Shown here: positions 8,658-18,290 of the stretch, piece after piece | How positions within the stretch are numbered: the first letter of the stretch is position 1 | How the letters are laid out: every line of letters begins with the position of its first letter | NCBI RefSeq assembly: GCF_018398335.1 | Contig: NZ_JAHBRX010000002.1 | Location: 1,240,001 to 1,304,000 of the forward strand | Source: Chelatococcus sp. HY11 | Lineage (GTDB): Bacteria > Pseudomonadota > Alphaproteobacteria > Rhizobiales > Beijerinckiaceae | Length of the DNA stretch: 64,000 nucleotides | Direction of reading: 5' to 3' | Notes under the pieces: generated by a model | What the model was told of the DNA's origin: nothing | Database searches by the model: none | Seen by the model: only the letters and a program-made list of their open reading frames with translations | Program-made: the position numbers and the translations under genes

Positions 8658-9760
8658 GCGGCGCTCCGCGGCAGAAGCAAGATGGCGCCGGCGGCAATGG
8701 TGAGGCTGACGCGCGCGCCGACACGCATGGCGGGATCGACCGACTTGTCGAACACTTCGAAGACCTTGTCATCCTCATCGAGCCGAACGCGCAGATGCAC
8801 GTGCGAGCCCATGAAGCTGGCGAGCGTCACCTCGCCACGCACCTGGTTCGACGCGAGAGCGGTCGATGCATCGCCAGCGAGTTCAGCGACGATGTCGCCG
8901 GGCCGGATGCAGGCAAAAGTGCCGCCGCTGCCGCTGCCCGGAGGCGTGGCGGCCACGAAGGCGCGGTCGATCCCCTCGATGCGGAAACCGGTGCCGCCGT
9001 CGCGCTCGCCCTGAACCTCGACCGGGAAGACATTCTGGTAGCCGATGAACTCGGCGACCGTGCTGGAGGACGGACGGCGGTAGATCGAGATCGGGTCGTT
9101 GCGCTGCAACAGGTTGCCGGCCTGCATGACGGCCACCTCGTCGGCCAGCGCCAGCGCTTCCTGCTGGTCGTGGGTGACGAAGACGGAGGTGATGGAGAAG
9201 CGCGTCTGCAACTCGCGCAGCTCGACCCGCAGATGGTCGCGCAGCCGGGCATCGAGGTTGGACAAGGGCTCGTCGAAAAGCAGCACCGACGGCCGCATCA
9301 CCATGCTGCGCGCCAGCGCCACACGTTGCATCTGACCCCCGCTCAAGGCACTCGCGCCCCGCGTCATCATCGCCGAGAGACCGACGACAGCGAGCATGTC
9401 CTCGACCTGGTCACGCACCTCGGCTGCCGGCAGTCCCTTCATCTCCAGCGGGAAGGCGACGTTCTCGAACACAGTCATATGCGGCCAGATCGCATAGGAC
9501 TGGAAGACCATGCCGACGTTTCGTTCGTTGACGGGCGTGTTGACGCGGCGTTCGCTGTCAAAGACGGGCTTGCCGGCAATCTCGATGCGGCCCGCGGTTG
9601 GCTGTTCCAGCCCGACGATGCAGCGCATCACCGTTGTCTTGCCGCAGCCCGAAGGACCGAGCAACACCAGCATATGGCCCTGCTGGACGTCGAGGCTCAC
9701 GCCGTTGACAGCGTTCACGTCGCCAAATTTCTTGAAGAGACCCTGGATGCGGATACTCAC
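8654..9760 (-). CDS. ABC transporter ATP-binding protein (PotA/FbpC type)
   Basis: A 368-residue ATPase. Walker A is GPSGCGKTT (about residue 35), the Q-loop lies in VFQSYAIWPHMTV, the ABC signature is ALSGGQMQRVALAR, Walker B is VLLFDEPLSNLD, and the switch histidine lies in VFVTHDQQEA. After about residue 240 a TOBE-like regulatory domain follows. It starts with GTG at 9760. It is the first gene of an ATPase-permease-binding protein-cupin unit, an order unlike the usual one with the binding protein first. Confidence 0.9.
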   Translation of the reverse strand: MSIRIQGLFKKFGDVNAVNGVSLDVQQGHMLVLLGPSGCGKTTVMRCIVGLEQPTAGRIEIAGKPVFDSERRVNTPVNERNVGMVFQSYAIWPHMTVFENVAFPLEMKGLPAAEVRDQVEDMLAVVGLSAMMTRGASALSGGQMQRVALARSMVMRPSVLLFDEPLSNLDARLRDHLRVELRELQTRFSITSVFVTHDQQEALALADEVAVMQAGNLLQRNDPISIYRRPSSSTVAEFIGYQNVFPVEVQGERDGGTGFRIEGIDRAFVAATPPGSGSGGTFACIRPGDIVAELAGDASTALASNQVRGEVTLASFMGSHVHLRVRLDEDDKVFEVFDKSVDPAMRVGARVSLTIAAGAILLLPRSAA

Positions 9761-10458
9761 AACGAATATCTCGCGCTAATATGTCCTATCCGCTTCCATC
9801 GACCCATTATTACCCCTCGTTATTGGTGGTTATGTCAGTGCGATGCGGGCCTTTTTCTGCTTTTTTGATCCCTTATGATTTGCGTCGCGTAACGGGCCGC
9901 CCCAATGCCCGGAAACACTTTGCCAGATTGCTGCGCGCAATCCGGACGACTCTGATCCCCATGAAGCCATATCTTGGCCTATTCTTCGCTCACGGTAGCA
10001 CGGATGAGTACTTCTTCAAGATTAAAATATTAGCCTGCGTCAGGCCCTTGGGAGTGTGACGTTCTGTGTACTGTGCAAGCAGACCGAGGTTTGGTTCGAC
10101 CGGCTGGAACCCCTGCTACAGCCAGACTGCATGGTGGCGACAAACACGAGCTGCCAGTTGGTCGGCGATGTCGGCGCTGGCCCCGCTGTACGACGATGGC
10201 CTCCTTTGTCTAACGAACCGGCAGCGGGCCATTTCGTATTGGTTAAGGTCAAGATTGTGCGCCCTCACAAGCAATCGCTCCGTCGGAATGGCCGCTCGCC
10301 AACCGAACAGGGCTCTTTACCCGCCGGGTGACAGTTTCGTGTGCGCTCGTTTTTAGAACTGGAATGAACCAGCAGAGCCCTCAGCAGTTCTCATCATTGA
10401 TGCGCAGATCATTCCAAGCAGGATTGCGAGCGCGGCTTCATAGAGATTGGAGGCGGAA
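9761..10458. other. 698-bp divergent intergenic region
   Basis: This lies between the ABC operon (minus) and paoA (plus) and must hold both promoters. It is AT-richer than its surroundings. A small GCCTG/CAGGC hairpin is at 10033-10045. Short open frames here lack ribosome sites and recognisable sequence, and I do not call them. Confidence 0.5.
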
Positions 10459-11094
10459 ATGCCAACTCCAGGAGGATTTCCATTGAACAGGCGCGACCTC
10501 GTGGTCGGAGCTGGCGCGTGCTCCGCCTTGCCGGTCCTTCCGACATCTGCGTATCCCCAGTCTACGCCAGTTGGCCAGCCGGTGATGACGGAAATCTCGT
10601 TTGGCGTGAACGGCAGGACCCGTGAGCTGACCCTCGATACCCGGACCACCCTGCTCGACGCTTTGCGGGAGCATTTGCACCTGACGGGCACAAAGAAGGG
10701 CTGCGACCACGGTCAGTGCGGTGTCTGCACGGTCATCGTGGATGGGCACAGGATAAACTCTTGCCTGACCCTGGCTGTTATGCATCCAAACGCCAACATC
10801 ACAACAATAGAAGGGCTCGGCGACGTCGATCAATTGCATCCCATGCAGGCGGCCTTCGTTAAGCATGACGGCTTCCAATGCGGTTATTGTACGCCCGGCC
10901 AGATCTGTTCCAGCATAGCGATGCTCGACGAAATTGAGGCCGGTATTCCGAGCCATGTCACCAGCGACCTGACTGCGCCGGTCGAAGTCAGCGACGTTGA
11001 AATCCGCGAGCGCATGAGCGGCAATATCTGCCGTTGCGGCGCTTATTCCAACATCATCGAGGCGGTGACAGAAGTAGCGGGGAGGCAAGCATGA
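10459..11094 (+). CDS. paoA: aldehyde oxidoreductase, 2Fe-2S subunit (PaoA/YagT-like)
   Basis: A 211-residue iron-sulfur subunit of the xanthine dehydrogenase family. The start ATG at 10459 follows GGAGGCGGAA; an in-frame TTG at 10447 would place the ribosome site inside the gene. The N-terminus has [11 protein letters not shown], a twin-arginine (Tat) signal, so the complex is exported folded. The plant-ferredoxin cluster is [10 protein letters not shown] followed by a distal cysteine, and the second cluster is [13 protein letters not shown] with NICRCGAYS. Electrons pass from molybdenum in PaoC through these clusters to FAD in PaoB. Its end overlaps paoB by ATGA. In E. coli PaoABC detoxifies aromatic aldehydes in the periplasm; the same role is likely here. 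Confidence 0.88.
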   Translation: MPTPGGFPLNRRDLVVGAGACSALPVLPTSAYPQSTPVGQPVMTEISFGVNGRTRELTLDTRTTLLDALREHLHLTGTKKGCDHGQCGVCTVIVDGHRINSCLTLAVMHPNANITTIEGLGDVDQLHPMQAAFVKHDGFQCGYCTPGQICSSIAMLDEIEAGIPSHVTSDLTAPVEVSDVEIRERMSGNICRCGAYSNIIEAVTEVAGRQA

Positions 11095-12041
11095 AGGCCT
11101 TCACCTATGAGCGCGCCCACACCCCAAAAGCGGCTGCGAGCGCCGCCGCCGTCAATCCGGCCGCAAAGTTCATCGCCGGCGGGACCAACCTGATCGACCT
11201 GATGAAACTGGAAGTTGAGGCGCCGACACATCTCATCGACCTAAATCCGCTCAAGCTCGATACGATCGAGGCGACCTCTGATGGAGGGCTGCGTATAGGC
11301 GCCTTGGTCCGCAACACCGCTCTTGCCGCGGACCGGCGCATTCGCCGCGATTATGGTGTCCTGTCTCGGGCTCTGCTGGCGGGGGCTTCCGGTCAACTGA
11401 GGAACCGCGCCACGACTGCCGGTAACCTGCTCCAGCGCACCCGCTGTCCGTATTTTTACGATACGGGTCAGGTTTGCAATAAGCGTGAGCCCGGCAGCGG
11501 CTGCTCCGCGATTGGTGGCATCGCGCGTCAACTCGCGATTATTGGTACGAGCGAGGCCTGTATTGCCACACATCCATCGGACATGGCTGTCGCGATGCGC
11601 GCGCTGGACGCGACCGTGGAAACCGTCAAGCCTGACGGAGCGACGCGTGCAATCCCGATCTCGGACCTCTATCGGCTACCCGGGACGACGCCGCAAACCG
11701 AAACTGTGCTGAAGCACGGCGAGGTGATTACATCAGTCGTATTGCCCAAACCGATCGGCGGAAAGCAATTTTATCGCAAGGTACGCGACCGCGCATCCTA
11801 TGCCTTTGCGCTCGTTTCCGTCGCAGCCATTATACAGCAGGATGGCACGGGACGCGTTGCCCTCGGTGGCGTTGCCGCCAAGCCTTGGCGACGCGAAAGA
11901 GCCGATGTCGCGTTGCCCCGCGGCGCGAGGGCGACCGCAGGTGCGCTGCTCGACGGTGCCAACCCCGCCAGGGACAATGCGTTCAAGCTACAGCTGGTCG
12001 AGCGTACGCTCCACGCAGTGCTGACCGAGGCGAGGGCCTGA
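11091..12041 (+). CDS. paoB: aldehyde oxidoreductase, FAD-binding subunit (PaoB/YagS-like)
   Basis: A 316-residue FAD subunit. The start is the ATG at 11091 overlapping the paoA stop, with GGAGG at 11081. FAD-binding motifs are [15 protein letters not shown] (about residue 23) and the [16 protein letters not shown] region. The latter belongs to a cysteine set ([23 protein letters not shown]) that matches the extra 4Fe-4S cluster reported in E. coli PaoB and absent from most FAD subunits of the family. This makes PaoB a better fit than a generic xanthine dehydrogenase subunit. It is the middle gene of a three-gene operon, 3 bp before paoC. Confidence 0.88.
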   Translation: MKAFTYERAHTPKAAASAAAVNPAAKFIAGGTNLIDLMKLEVEAPTHLIDLNPLKLDTIEATSDGGLRIGALVRNTALAADRRIRRDYGVLSRALLAGASGQLRNRATTAGNLLQRTRCPYFYDTGQVCNKREPGSGCSAIGGIARQLAIIGTSEACIATHPSDMAVAMRALDATVETVKPDGATRAIPISDLYRLPGTTPQTETVLKHGEVITSVVLPKPIGGKQFYRKVRDRASYAFALVSVAAIIQQDGTGRVALGGVAAKPWRRERADVALPRGARATAGALLDGANPARDNAFKLQLVERTLHAVLTEARA

Positions 12042-12044
12042 GCC

Positions 12045-14252
12045 ATGAAGTTCGACAAACCCGCGACGAGCAATCCGATCGACCGAAAGACTATCATCAG
12101 TCAGCCGCGCGATCGGCTGGACGGACCGCTGAAGGTGACGGGCACAGCTCGCTACGCCTATGAGCAGTACGATGTCGTCTCGAACCAAGCCTATGGATAT
12201 GTTGTGGGCGCGGGCATCGCCAAGGGACGGATAGGGTCGATCGACATCGAAGTGGCGCGGAAGGCCGCGGGTGTGCTCGCAGTGGTGACGGCGAGGGAAG
12301 CAGGCAAGCTCGGGAAGGCGAAGAGGAACACCGCGCGTCTGCTCGCGGGTCCGGATATCGAGCACTATCATCAGGCGATCGCTCTCGTCGTCGCGGAGAC
12401 CTTCGAGCAAGCCCGTGCCGCGGCTAGCCTCATTCGGGTGGAATATGCGGCGACCGGCGGTTCATTTGACCTCGCGGCGGCGCGGAGCGGTGCCCGCGCG
12501 CCGGAGGGTGACGACCCGGGCCTGGCGGACACCCATGTCGGCGACTTTTCCGGTGCCTTTGCGCGCGCGCCGGTCAAGCTCGATGAAACCTACTCCACTC
12601 CCGATGAAAGCCACGCGATGATGGAGCCCCACGCCACGCTTGCGGCGTGGGATGGCGACAGGCTCACGCTCTGGACTTCAAATCAAATGGTCGCCTGGGC
12701 GGTGGCCGACATGGCCGCGACGCTCGACATCCCCAAAGACAACGTCCGGATCGTTTCATCCTTCATCGGCGGCGGGTTCGGGGGCAAGCTTTTTCTAAGG
12801 TCCGATGTACTGCTGGCAGCGCTTGGGGCGCGCGCGGCCGGTCGTCCGGTCAAGGTCGCGCTTTCCCGGCCTCTGATGATGAACAACACGACGCACAGGC
12901 CGGCGACGATCCAGCGGATCCGGATCGGCGCCACCAAAGACGGCCACATCACGGCGATGGGCCACGAGAGCTGGTCGGGTGACCTTGCCGGAGGCGGACC
13001 TGAGCTCGCCGTGCAGCAGACGCGGCTTCTCTATGCCGGCGCCAATCGAATGACCGCGATGCGCTTGGCCATCCTGGACCTGCCGGAGGCCAACGCCATG
13101 CGCGCTCCTGGCGAGGCGCCAGGCCTCATGGCGCTGGAAATGGCCATGGATGAAATGGCCGAGAAGCTCGGGATGGACCCGATCGCCTTCCGTCTACTGA
13201 ACGACACGCAGGTTGATCCCGAAAAACCCGAGCGGCCGTTTTCGATGCGTAGTCTCGACAGATGCATGCGGTTAGGCGCGGACCATTTCGGTTGGGGCAG
13301 GCGCTCCGCAAAGCCAGGCCAGACCCGGGATCGTCGCTGGCTGGTAGGAATGGGGGTCGCTTCGGCCTTCCGCAACAACCTCGTGATGAAATCGGCCGCC
13401 CGCGTGCGGCTTGAAACAGACGGCACGGTCACTGTCGAGACGGACATGACAGATATCGGCACGGGGAGTTATACCATCATTGGTCAAACGGCGGCCGAGA
13501 TGCTCGGGTTAGACCTCGACAAGATCTCCGTTAAACTGGGCGATTCCCGCTTTCCCGTCTCGTCGGGATCGGGAGGCCAATGGGGTGGCAACAGCGCGAC
13601 CGCCGGTGTCTACGCCGCCTGTCTCAAGCTGCGTGAAGCTATTGCGCAGAAGCTTGGCATCAATTCTGCGGAAGCGGTTTTTGCTGATGGCGAGGTTTTT
13701 TCGGGAAACCGTCGCGTCCCGCTACTGAACGCCGTTGGAGGAGCGCCGCTGGTTGGCGAGGACCTGATGGAGTATGGCGACCTCGATAAAACGCATCAGC
13801 AATCGACCTTCGGCGCGCATTTCGTCGAAGTAGCCGTCGATTCCGCAACGGCGGAAACAAGGATAAGGCGCATGCTGGCCGTCTGTGCGGCCGGACGCAT
13901 ACTCAACCCGAAGACGGCGCGCAGCCAGGTGATCGGCGCGATGACAATGGGCGCGGGGGCAGCCCTCATGGAAGAGCTTGCCGTCGATACCCGTCGCGGT
14001 TTCTTCGTCAATCATGACCTCGCCGGCTATGAGGTTCCTGTTCACGCCGATATCCCGCATCAGGAGGTCATCTTCCTTGATGAGGAAGATCCAATGTCTT
14101 CGCCGATGAAGGCCAAGGGGGTTGGCGAACTTGGGATCTGTGGCGTTGGAGCTGCCATCGCCAACGCGATCTACAATGCAACGGGCATTCGCGTCCGCGA
14201 TTATCCGATCACGCTCGACAAGTTGATCGACCGGATGCCGGATGCAGCTTAA
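12045..14252 (+). CDS. paoC: aldehyde oxidoreductase, molybdenum-binding subunit (PaoC/YagR-like)
   Basis: A 735-residue catalytic subunit that binds the molybdenum cofactor. Visible family motifs are SSFIGGGFGGK (about residue 240), NAMRAPGEAPGLMALE (about 350), the Q/G-rich cofactor loop SGSGGQWGGNS, and the C-terminal GVGELGICGVGAAIANA, whose glutamate is the catalytic base that activates water. It has no signal peptide of its own, consistent with export in complex with the Tat-tagged PaoA. No paoD/xdhC-type cofactor-sulfuration chaperone lies in the flanking sequence, so that factor would have to come from elsewhere. Confidence 0.88.
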   Translation: MKFDKPATSNPIDRKTIISQPRDRLDGPLKVTGTARYAYEQYDVVSNQAYGYVVGAGIAKGRIGSIDIEVARKAAGVLAVVTAREAGKLGKAKRNTARLLAGPDIEHYHQAIALVVAETFEQARAAASLIRVEYAATGGSFDLAAARSGARAPEGDDPGLADTHVGDFSGAFARAPVKLDETYSTPDESHAMMEPHATLAAWDGDRLTLWTSNQMVAWAVADMAATLDIPKDNVRIVSSFIGGGFGGKLFLRSDVLLAALGARAAGRPVKVALSRPLMMNNTTHRPATIQRIRIGATKDGHITAMGHESWSGDLAGGGPELAVQQTRLLYAGANRMTAMRLAILDLPEANAMRAPGEAPGLMALEMAMDEMAEKLGMDPIAFRLLNDTQVDPEKPERPFSMRSLDRCMRLGADHFGWGRRSAKPGQTRDRRWLVGMGVASAFRNNLVMKSAARVRLETDGTVTVETDMTDIGTGSYTIIGQTAAEMLGLDLDKISVKLGDSRFPVSSGSGGQWGGNSATAGVYAACLKLREAIAQKLGINSAEAVFADGEVFSGNRRVPLLNAVGGAPLVGEDLMEYGDLDKTHQQSTFGAHFVEVAVDSATAETRIRRMLAVCAAGRILNPKTARSQVIGAMTMGAGAALMEELAVDTRRGFFVNHDLAGYEVPVHADIPHQEVIFLDEEDPMSSPMKAKGVGELGICGVGAAIANAIYNATGIRVRDYPITLDKLIDRMPDAA

Positions 14253-14380
14253 GTGCCGGGAGAGCGCGGTTGGTTGGATGGTGACCAATCCGGTCGACGT
14301 CGTGGTTTCTGGCAGGGTTGGCTACCGGCTGTTGTCGCGGACACGGCAATGACCGGACTGCATCTCAACAAATGAAGAAA

Positions 14381-14406
14381 GGAACCACGCGGGGGGTCTG
14401 CGCGTC
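14381..14406 (+). promoter_or_regulatory. possible EcfG-type promoter for the KaiC-like gene
   Basis: GGAAC (14381-14385), 17-bp spacer, CGTC (14403-14406), 33 bp before the start. The -10 element has one mismatch to CGTT, so this is weaker than the boxes listed further on. Confidence 0.35.
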
Positions 14407-14438
14407 TTACGTTGGGGCGTAGTCTTGAGGGAAGAGCA

Positions 14439-15944
14439 ATGATGAGCGTGACGAAGCCGGTATCGACCAAAGCCCGTACCGGCGTCGTCGGGTTAGATGA
14501 CATTCTGGTGGGGGGGCTGGAGCGCGGGCATGTATTTCTGCTCGAGGGAAACCCCGGCACCGGCAAGACCACCATCGCATTGGGCTTCCTTCTTCAAGGA
14601 GCAGAGGCCGGTGAGAAAGGCCTCTACATCACCCTTTCCGAGACCGAACGCGAGCTGCGCGCGGGAGCTGCCTCCCATGGCTGGGAGATAGACGGGAACA
14701 TTGAGGTTTTCGAACTCGTTCCGCCGGAGACGCTGCTGGACGAAGATCAGCAGCAGAGCCTGCTCTATTCCTCGGAGCTCGAGCTCGGCGAGACGACAAA
14801 AGCGATCTTCGAGGCGTTCGAGCGCGTAAAGCCGCGCCGTGTCGTGCTTGACAGTTTATCGGAAATTCGGTTGCTCGCTCAGAGTTCGCTACGCTATCGG
14901 CGGCAGATACTTGCGCTGAAGCACTTTCTTGCCCGGAGCGAAGCAACTGTTCTGCTGCTCGACGACCTCACATCGGACACGCATGATAAGACTGTGCACT
15001 CGGTTGTGCACGGCGTGATCAAGCTTGAGGAACTGGCGCCCGACTACGGTGCCGAGCGCCGCCGGATGCGCGTCGCTAAATATCGCGGCCAGGCGTTCCG
15101 GGGTGGCTATCACGACTTCACCATCAAGACAGGAGGTGTGGAAATATTCCCGCGCCTGGTGGCCTCTGAGCACCGCACGGGTTTCCATCGCAAACAGGCG
15201 ACCAGTGATTTAACCGAACTTGACACGTTGCTTGGGGGCGGAATTGAGCAGGGGTCGAGTACGCTGGTGCTTGGGCCGGCGGGAACGGGCAAGAGCACGT
15301 TCGCGCTGCAGTTCGTGGCTTCAGCCGTGAAGCGTGGAGAGAAGGCCGCGATTTTTATCTTCGATGAAGAACTCGGCCTGCTCTTCGATCGGACCAAAGC
15401 GATGGGCTTTGATCTCGAACGCATGAGCGCCAACGGCGCTCTCCACATCGAACAGGTGGATGCGGCGGAACTTTCGCCCGGCGAGTTCGCTCACCGCGTC
15501 CGTATGCGCGTGACAGATGCCCAAGCCAAAACGGTGGTGATTGACAGCCTTAACGGCTATCAAGCTGCGATGCCGGGAGAGAATGCGCTCATTCTACACG
15601 TTCACGAGCTTTTACAATATCTTAATCGGCAGGGGGCGACGACATTTTTGACCGTAGCGCAACACGGGCTGGTCGGTGACATGAAGTCGCCGGTCGATAT
15701 CACCTATCTTGCCGATACGGTGATCTTGCTGCGCTACTTCGAGGCGCTGGGCCGGGCACGGCGCGCTGTGTCCGTCATCAAGAAGCGAACTGGCCGCCAC
15801 GAAGACACGATCCGCGAGTTCCAAATCAATAGCACTGGTCTCTCTCTCGGCCAGCCGCTCTATGAATTCCAGGGCGTGCTGCGCGGCGTGCCAAATTTTG
15901 TAGGTCCTGCCGAGCCTCTCCTCAACCGCGGGCAACCGAGGTAA
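14439..15944 (+). CDS. KaiC-like double RecA-fold ATPase
   Basis: A 501-residue protein with two KaiC/RecA domains in tandem. Walker A motifs are GNPGTGKTT (residues 37-45) and GPAGTGKST (about residue 278). The Walker B strands read RRVVLDSLSEI and KTVVIDSLNGY. I start it at the ATG at 14439 behind GAGGGAAGAG. Cyanobacterial KaiC autophosphorylates and is the clock core, but here there is no KaiA or KaiB. Stand-alone KaiC-like proteins in non-photosynthetic bacteria are tied to stress and signalling. The next frame, a hybrid histidine kinase, opens right at its stop, which points to a two-protein signalling module. The weak EcfG-like box upstream suggests stress control (inference). Confidence 0.88.
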   Translation: MMSVTKPVSTKARTGVVGLDDILVGGLERGHVFLLEGNPGTGKTTIALGFLLQGAEAGEKGLYITLSETERELRAGAASHGWEIDGNIEVFELVPPETLLDEDQQQSLLYSSELELGETTKAIFEAFERVKPRRVVLDSLSEIRLLAQSSLRYRRQILALKHFLARSEATVLLLDDLTSDTHDKTVHSVVHGVIKLEELAPDYGAERRRMRVAKYRGQAFRGGYHDFTIKTGGVEIFPRLVASEHRTGFHRKQATSDLTELDTLLGGGIEQGSSTLVLGPAGTGKSTFALQFVASAVKRGEKAAIFIFDEELGLLFDRTKAMGFDLERMSANGALHIEQVDAAELSPGEFAHRVRMRVTDAQAKTVVIDSLNGYQAAMPGENALILHVHELLQYLNRQGATTFLTVAQHGLVGDMKSPVDITYLADTVILLRYFEALGRARRAVSVIKKRTGRHEDTIREFQINSTGLSLGQPLYEFQGVLRGVPNFVGPAEPLLNRGQPR

Positions 15945-15949
15945 CCGTC

Positions 15950-17995
15950 ATCGACAACGCATTACGAGCTCTGGTTCTCGCTCCCCACGGCCGCGACGCC
16001 GTTCTTGCCGCACATCTGTTAAGGAGCGCGGGAATAGAGACGGACGCCTGTGATGACGTGAAGGCGCTTGCGTCTTCGGTAAGCGACAGCGTGGTGCTTG
16101 GCGTCGTGACGGAAGAGGTTTTGCGCCATGCAGACCTGCGGGGTCTGTTTGAATGGGTACAATCCCAGCCGACGTGGTCGGATCTCCCTTTTATAATTCT
16201 GACACATCGGGGTGGAGGCCCGGAGCGTAATCCGAACGCCGCACGCCTATCGGAAACACTCGGGAACGTCACGTTTCTCGAGCGCCCTTTCCATGCGACC
16301 AGTTTCATCAGCATGGCACGCGCGGCTGTCCGTGGCCGTCTCCGCCAGTTCGAGGCGAGATCACGCATTCGCGAATTGCACGAGAGCGAAGAGCGACTGC
16401 GCACAGCATTGCTTGCTGGCCGACTTGGGACGTGGGAACTGAACCTTTCGACCAGGGAGCTGAAAAGCAGCGCCACCCACAACGCGGTATACGGCCGCGG
16501 CGCGGGGGAGCCGTTCTCTTACACCGACTTGCTCGCCAGCATTCATCCCGATGATCGTGACGCCGTCGCGGCGGCGGAGAAGCAGTGCGTGGAGCGTGGT
16601 GGGGACCACGCGGTGGAATATCGGACCGTTTGGCCGGACGGTGGCGTGCATTGGGCAGAAGTTCATGGGCGCATGGTTGACGATGAGGGTGTTCCCGAGG
16701 GGCGCATCGTCGGGGTGTCTTCCGATATCACCGAGCGCAAGTCCGCTGAAGAACGCTTGCGCCGTCTGAATGAGACGCTTGAAGAGCGTGTGGCGGCCCG
16801 CGCTGCGGAGAATGAGCGCGCTCATGCGACAATCCTGGAGGAAATTCGGCAGCGGCAGGCCGCGGAAGAGCTTCTTCGCCAGGCGCAGAAGATGGAGATG
16901 ATCGGTCAGCTGACGGGCGGCGTAGCGCACGACTTCAATAATCTGCTGATGGCGGTCATGGCCAATCTGGATCTGCTGGGTCGTCAAGTCGCGCATGACG
17001 CCAAGGCTGCCCGTCTGGTCGATGGCGCCTTGCAAGGCGCACAGCGCGGGGCGGCGCTCACGCAGCGGCTGCTAGCCTTTGCCCGTCGACAGGACCTGAA
17101 GCCCGAGCCGATTGATCTCGCCGCACTTGTTACCGGGATGGACGAACTTATGGAGCGTTCGGTCGGACCCTTGATTGAATTGCGACGCCATATTCCCCAA
17201 GGTCTTCCTCTGGCTCTGCTGGACGCTAATCAGATCGAGCTCGCCCTGCTCAACCTCATCGTGAACGCCCGGGACGCCATGCCTGAGGGGGGCGTTCTTT
17301 CCATCACCGTCGACGTTGCCGAGAGCGCCGATGACACGGAGTTGTCCGCAGGACGTTATGTGCGCTTGTCCGTCAGCGATACGGGGCATGGGATGGATGA
17401 GGAAACATTGAAAAAGGCGACCGAGCCGTTTTTCTCTACGAAGGAGCTCGGCAAGGGTACAGGGCTTGGCCTCTCAATGATCCATGGTCTGGCCATACAG
17501 CTTGGCGGTGCCCTGAAACTGGCAAGCGCGCCCGGACGCGGCACAACCGCGGAGCTTTGGTTGCCCATGACGACCCAGCCGCCTCCAGTTGCGCCCAAAT
17601 CGACGCCTGTGTCGGAGCGTCCTGCCGAGCTTCCCAAGGCAACCATCCTCGTTGTCGACGATGACGTGCTCATCGCCATGAGCACAGTTGATATGCTGGA
17701 GGATCTCGGCCACGTCGTCATTGAAGCGAACTCAGGCAGAGCGGCGCTCGATATATTGCGCAGCAATGACTCGGTAGATCTTCTGATCACCGATTTTTCG
17801 ATGCCACAGATGAACGGTGCTCAGCTTGCAAAAGCTGCGCTTGAACTGCGGCCGAACCTGTCCATTTTGCTGGCGACGGGATATGCCGAGCTTCCGCCAG
17901 GTGCTGGTAGCGAGTTGCCGCGCATCTCAAAACCCTATCAGCAGTCCCAGCTTGCATCCGAGATCGCGAAGTTATTAGACCGGATTGTAAAATAA
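15950..17995 (+). CDS. hybrid sensor histidine kinase/response regulator (start codon uncertain)
   Basis: Domains in order: a degenerate receiver-like N-terminus (ALVLAPHGRDAVLAA to about residue 130), a PAS/PAC domain (GTWELNLS to GVSSDITERKSAEERL), a short coiled coil, HisKA with H-box GGVAHDFNNLL, HATPase_c with N-box NLIVNARDAMPEGG, DTGHGMD and GKGTGLGLSM, and a C-terminal receiver with phospho-acceptor in LLITDFSMPQMNG. The conserved N-terminus is encoded from about 15950, but there is no ATG, GTG or TTG in frame between the stop at 15863-15865 and the GTG at 16058. ATC at 15950 follows GAGG by 8 bp and fits an atypical start; a lost ATG or a sequence error is the alternative. Standard callers would begin at 16058. 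Its link to the KaiC-like protein is by adjacency. Confidence 0.85.
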   Translation: MDNALRALVLAPHGRDAVLAAHLLRSAGIETDACDDVKALASSVSDSVVLGVVTEEVLRHADLRGLFEWVQSQPTWSDLPFIILTHRGGGPERNPNAARLSETLGNVTFLERPFHATSFISMARAAVRGRLRQFEARSRIRELHESEERLRTALLAGRLGTWELNLSTRELKSSATHNAVYGRGAGEPFSYTDLLASIHPDDRDAVAAAEKQCVERGGDHAVEYRTVWPDGGVHWAEVHGRMVDDEGVPEGRIVGVSSDITERKSAEERLRRLNETLEERVAARAAENERAHATILEEIRQRQAAEELLRQAQKMEMIGQLTGGVAHDFNNLLMAVMANLDLLGRQVAHDAKAARLVDGALQGAQRGAALTQRLLAFARRQDLKPEPIDLAALVTGMDELMERSVGPLIELRRHIPQGLPLALLDANQIELALLNLIVNARDAMPEGGVLSITVDVAESADDTELSAGRYVRLSVSDTGHGMDEETLKKATEPFFSTKELGKGTGLGLSMIHGLAIQLGGALKLASAPGRGTTAELWLPMTTQPPPVAPKSTPVSERPAELPKATILVVDDDVLIAMSTVDMLEDLGHVVIEANSGRAALDILRSNDSVDLLITDFSMPQMNGAQLAKAALELRPNLSILLATGYAELPPGAGSELPRISKPYQQSQLASEIAKLLDRIVK

Positions 17996-18290
17996 GAACG
18001 GATCGCCCCTTGTCCCGTGTTGAAAGGTGGCTGCTGTGGCGCGCCTTCGAGTGTCGTGGCTGCAGCGCCCTTACATCGAACAGGCCCGTACGGGGGCAGC
18101 TACGACTGGCCTTCCAGGCGCACGTGAGGGCCTCCTCGCGGGTATGACATTGGCGACGCTTCTTGCAATCGCCTGGCGCGGCGCAACGCTTCGGACCCCC
18201 GGGCTCCGGGATGGCCTCGCTCGCATCGCCATAAGTCGCAACCCACGAATGTGTAACGCAGTTCGAAGTGATGCGGTCAGCAGCGGACGA

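Noticed and set aside
8795-9868. 357-codon plus-strand frame over the ABC ATPase
   Set aside because: Antisense to a complete ABC ATPase with all motifs.
10085-10120. GGTTCGA-containing stretch as a possible tRNA T-arm
   Set aside because: No matching acceptor, D or anticodon stems can be folded around it.
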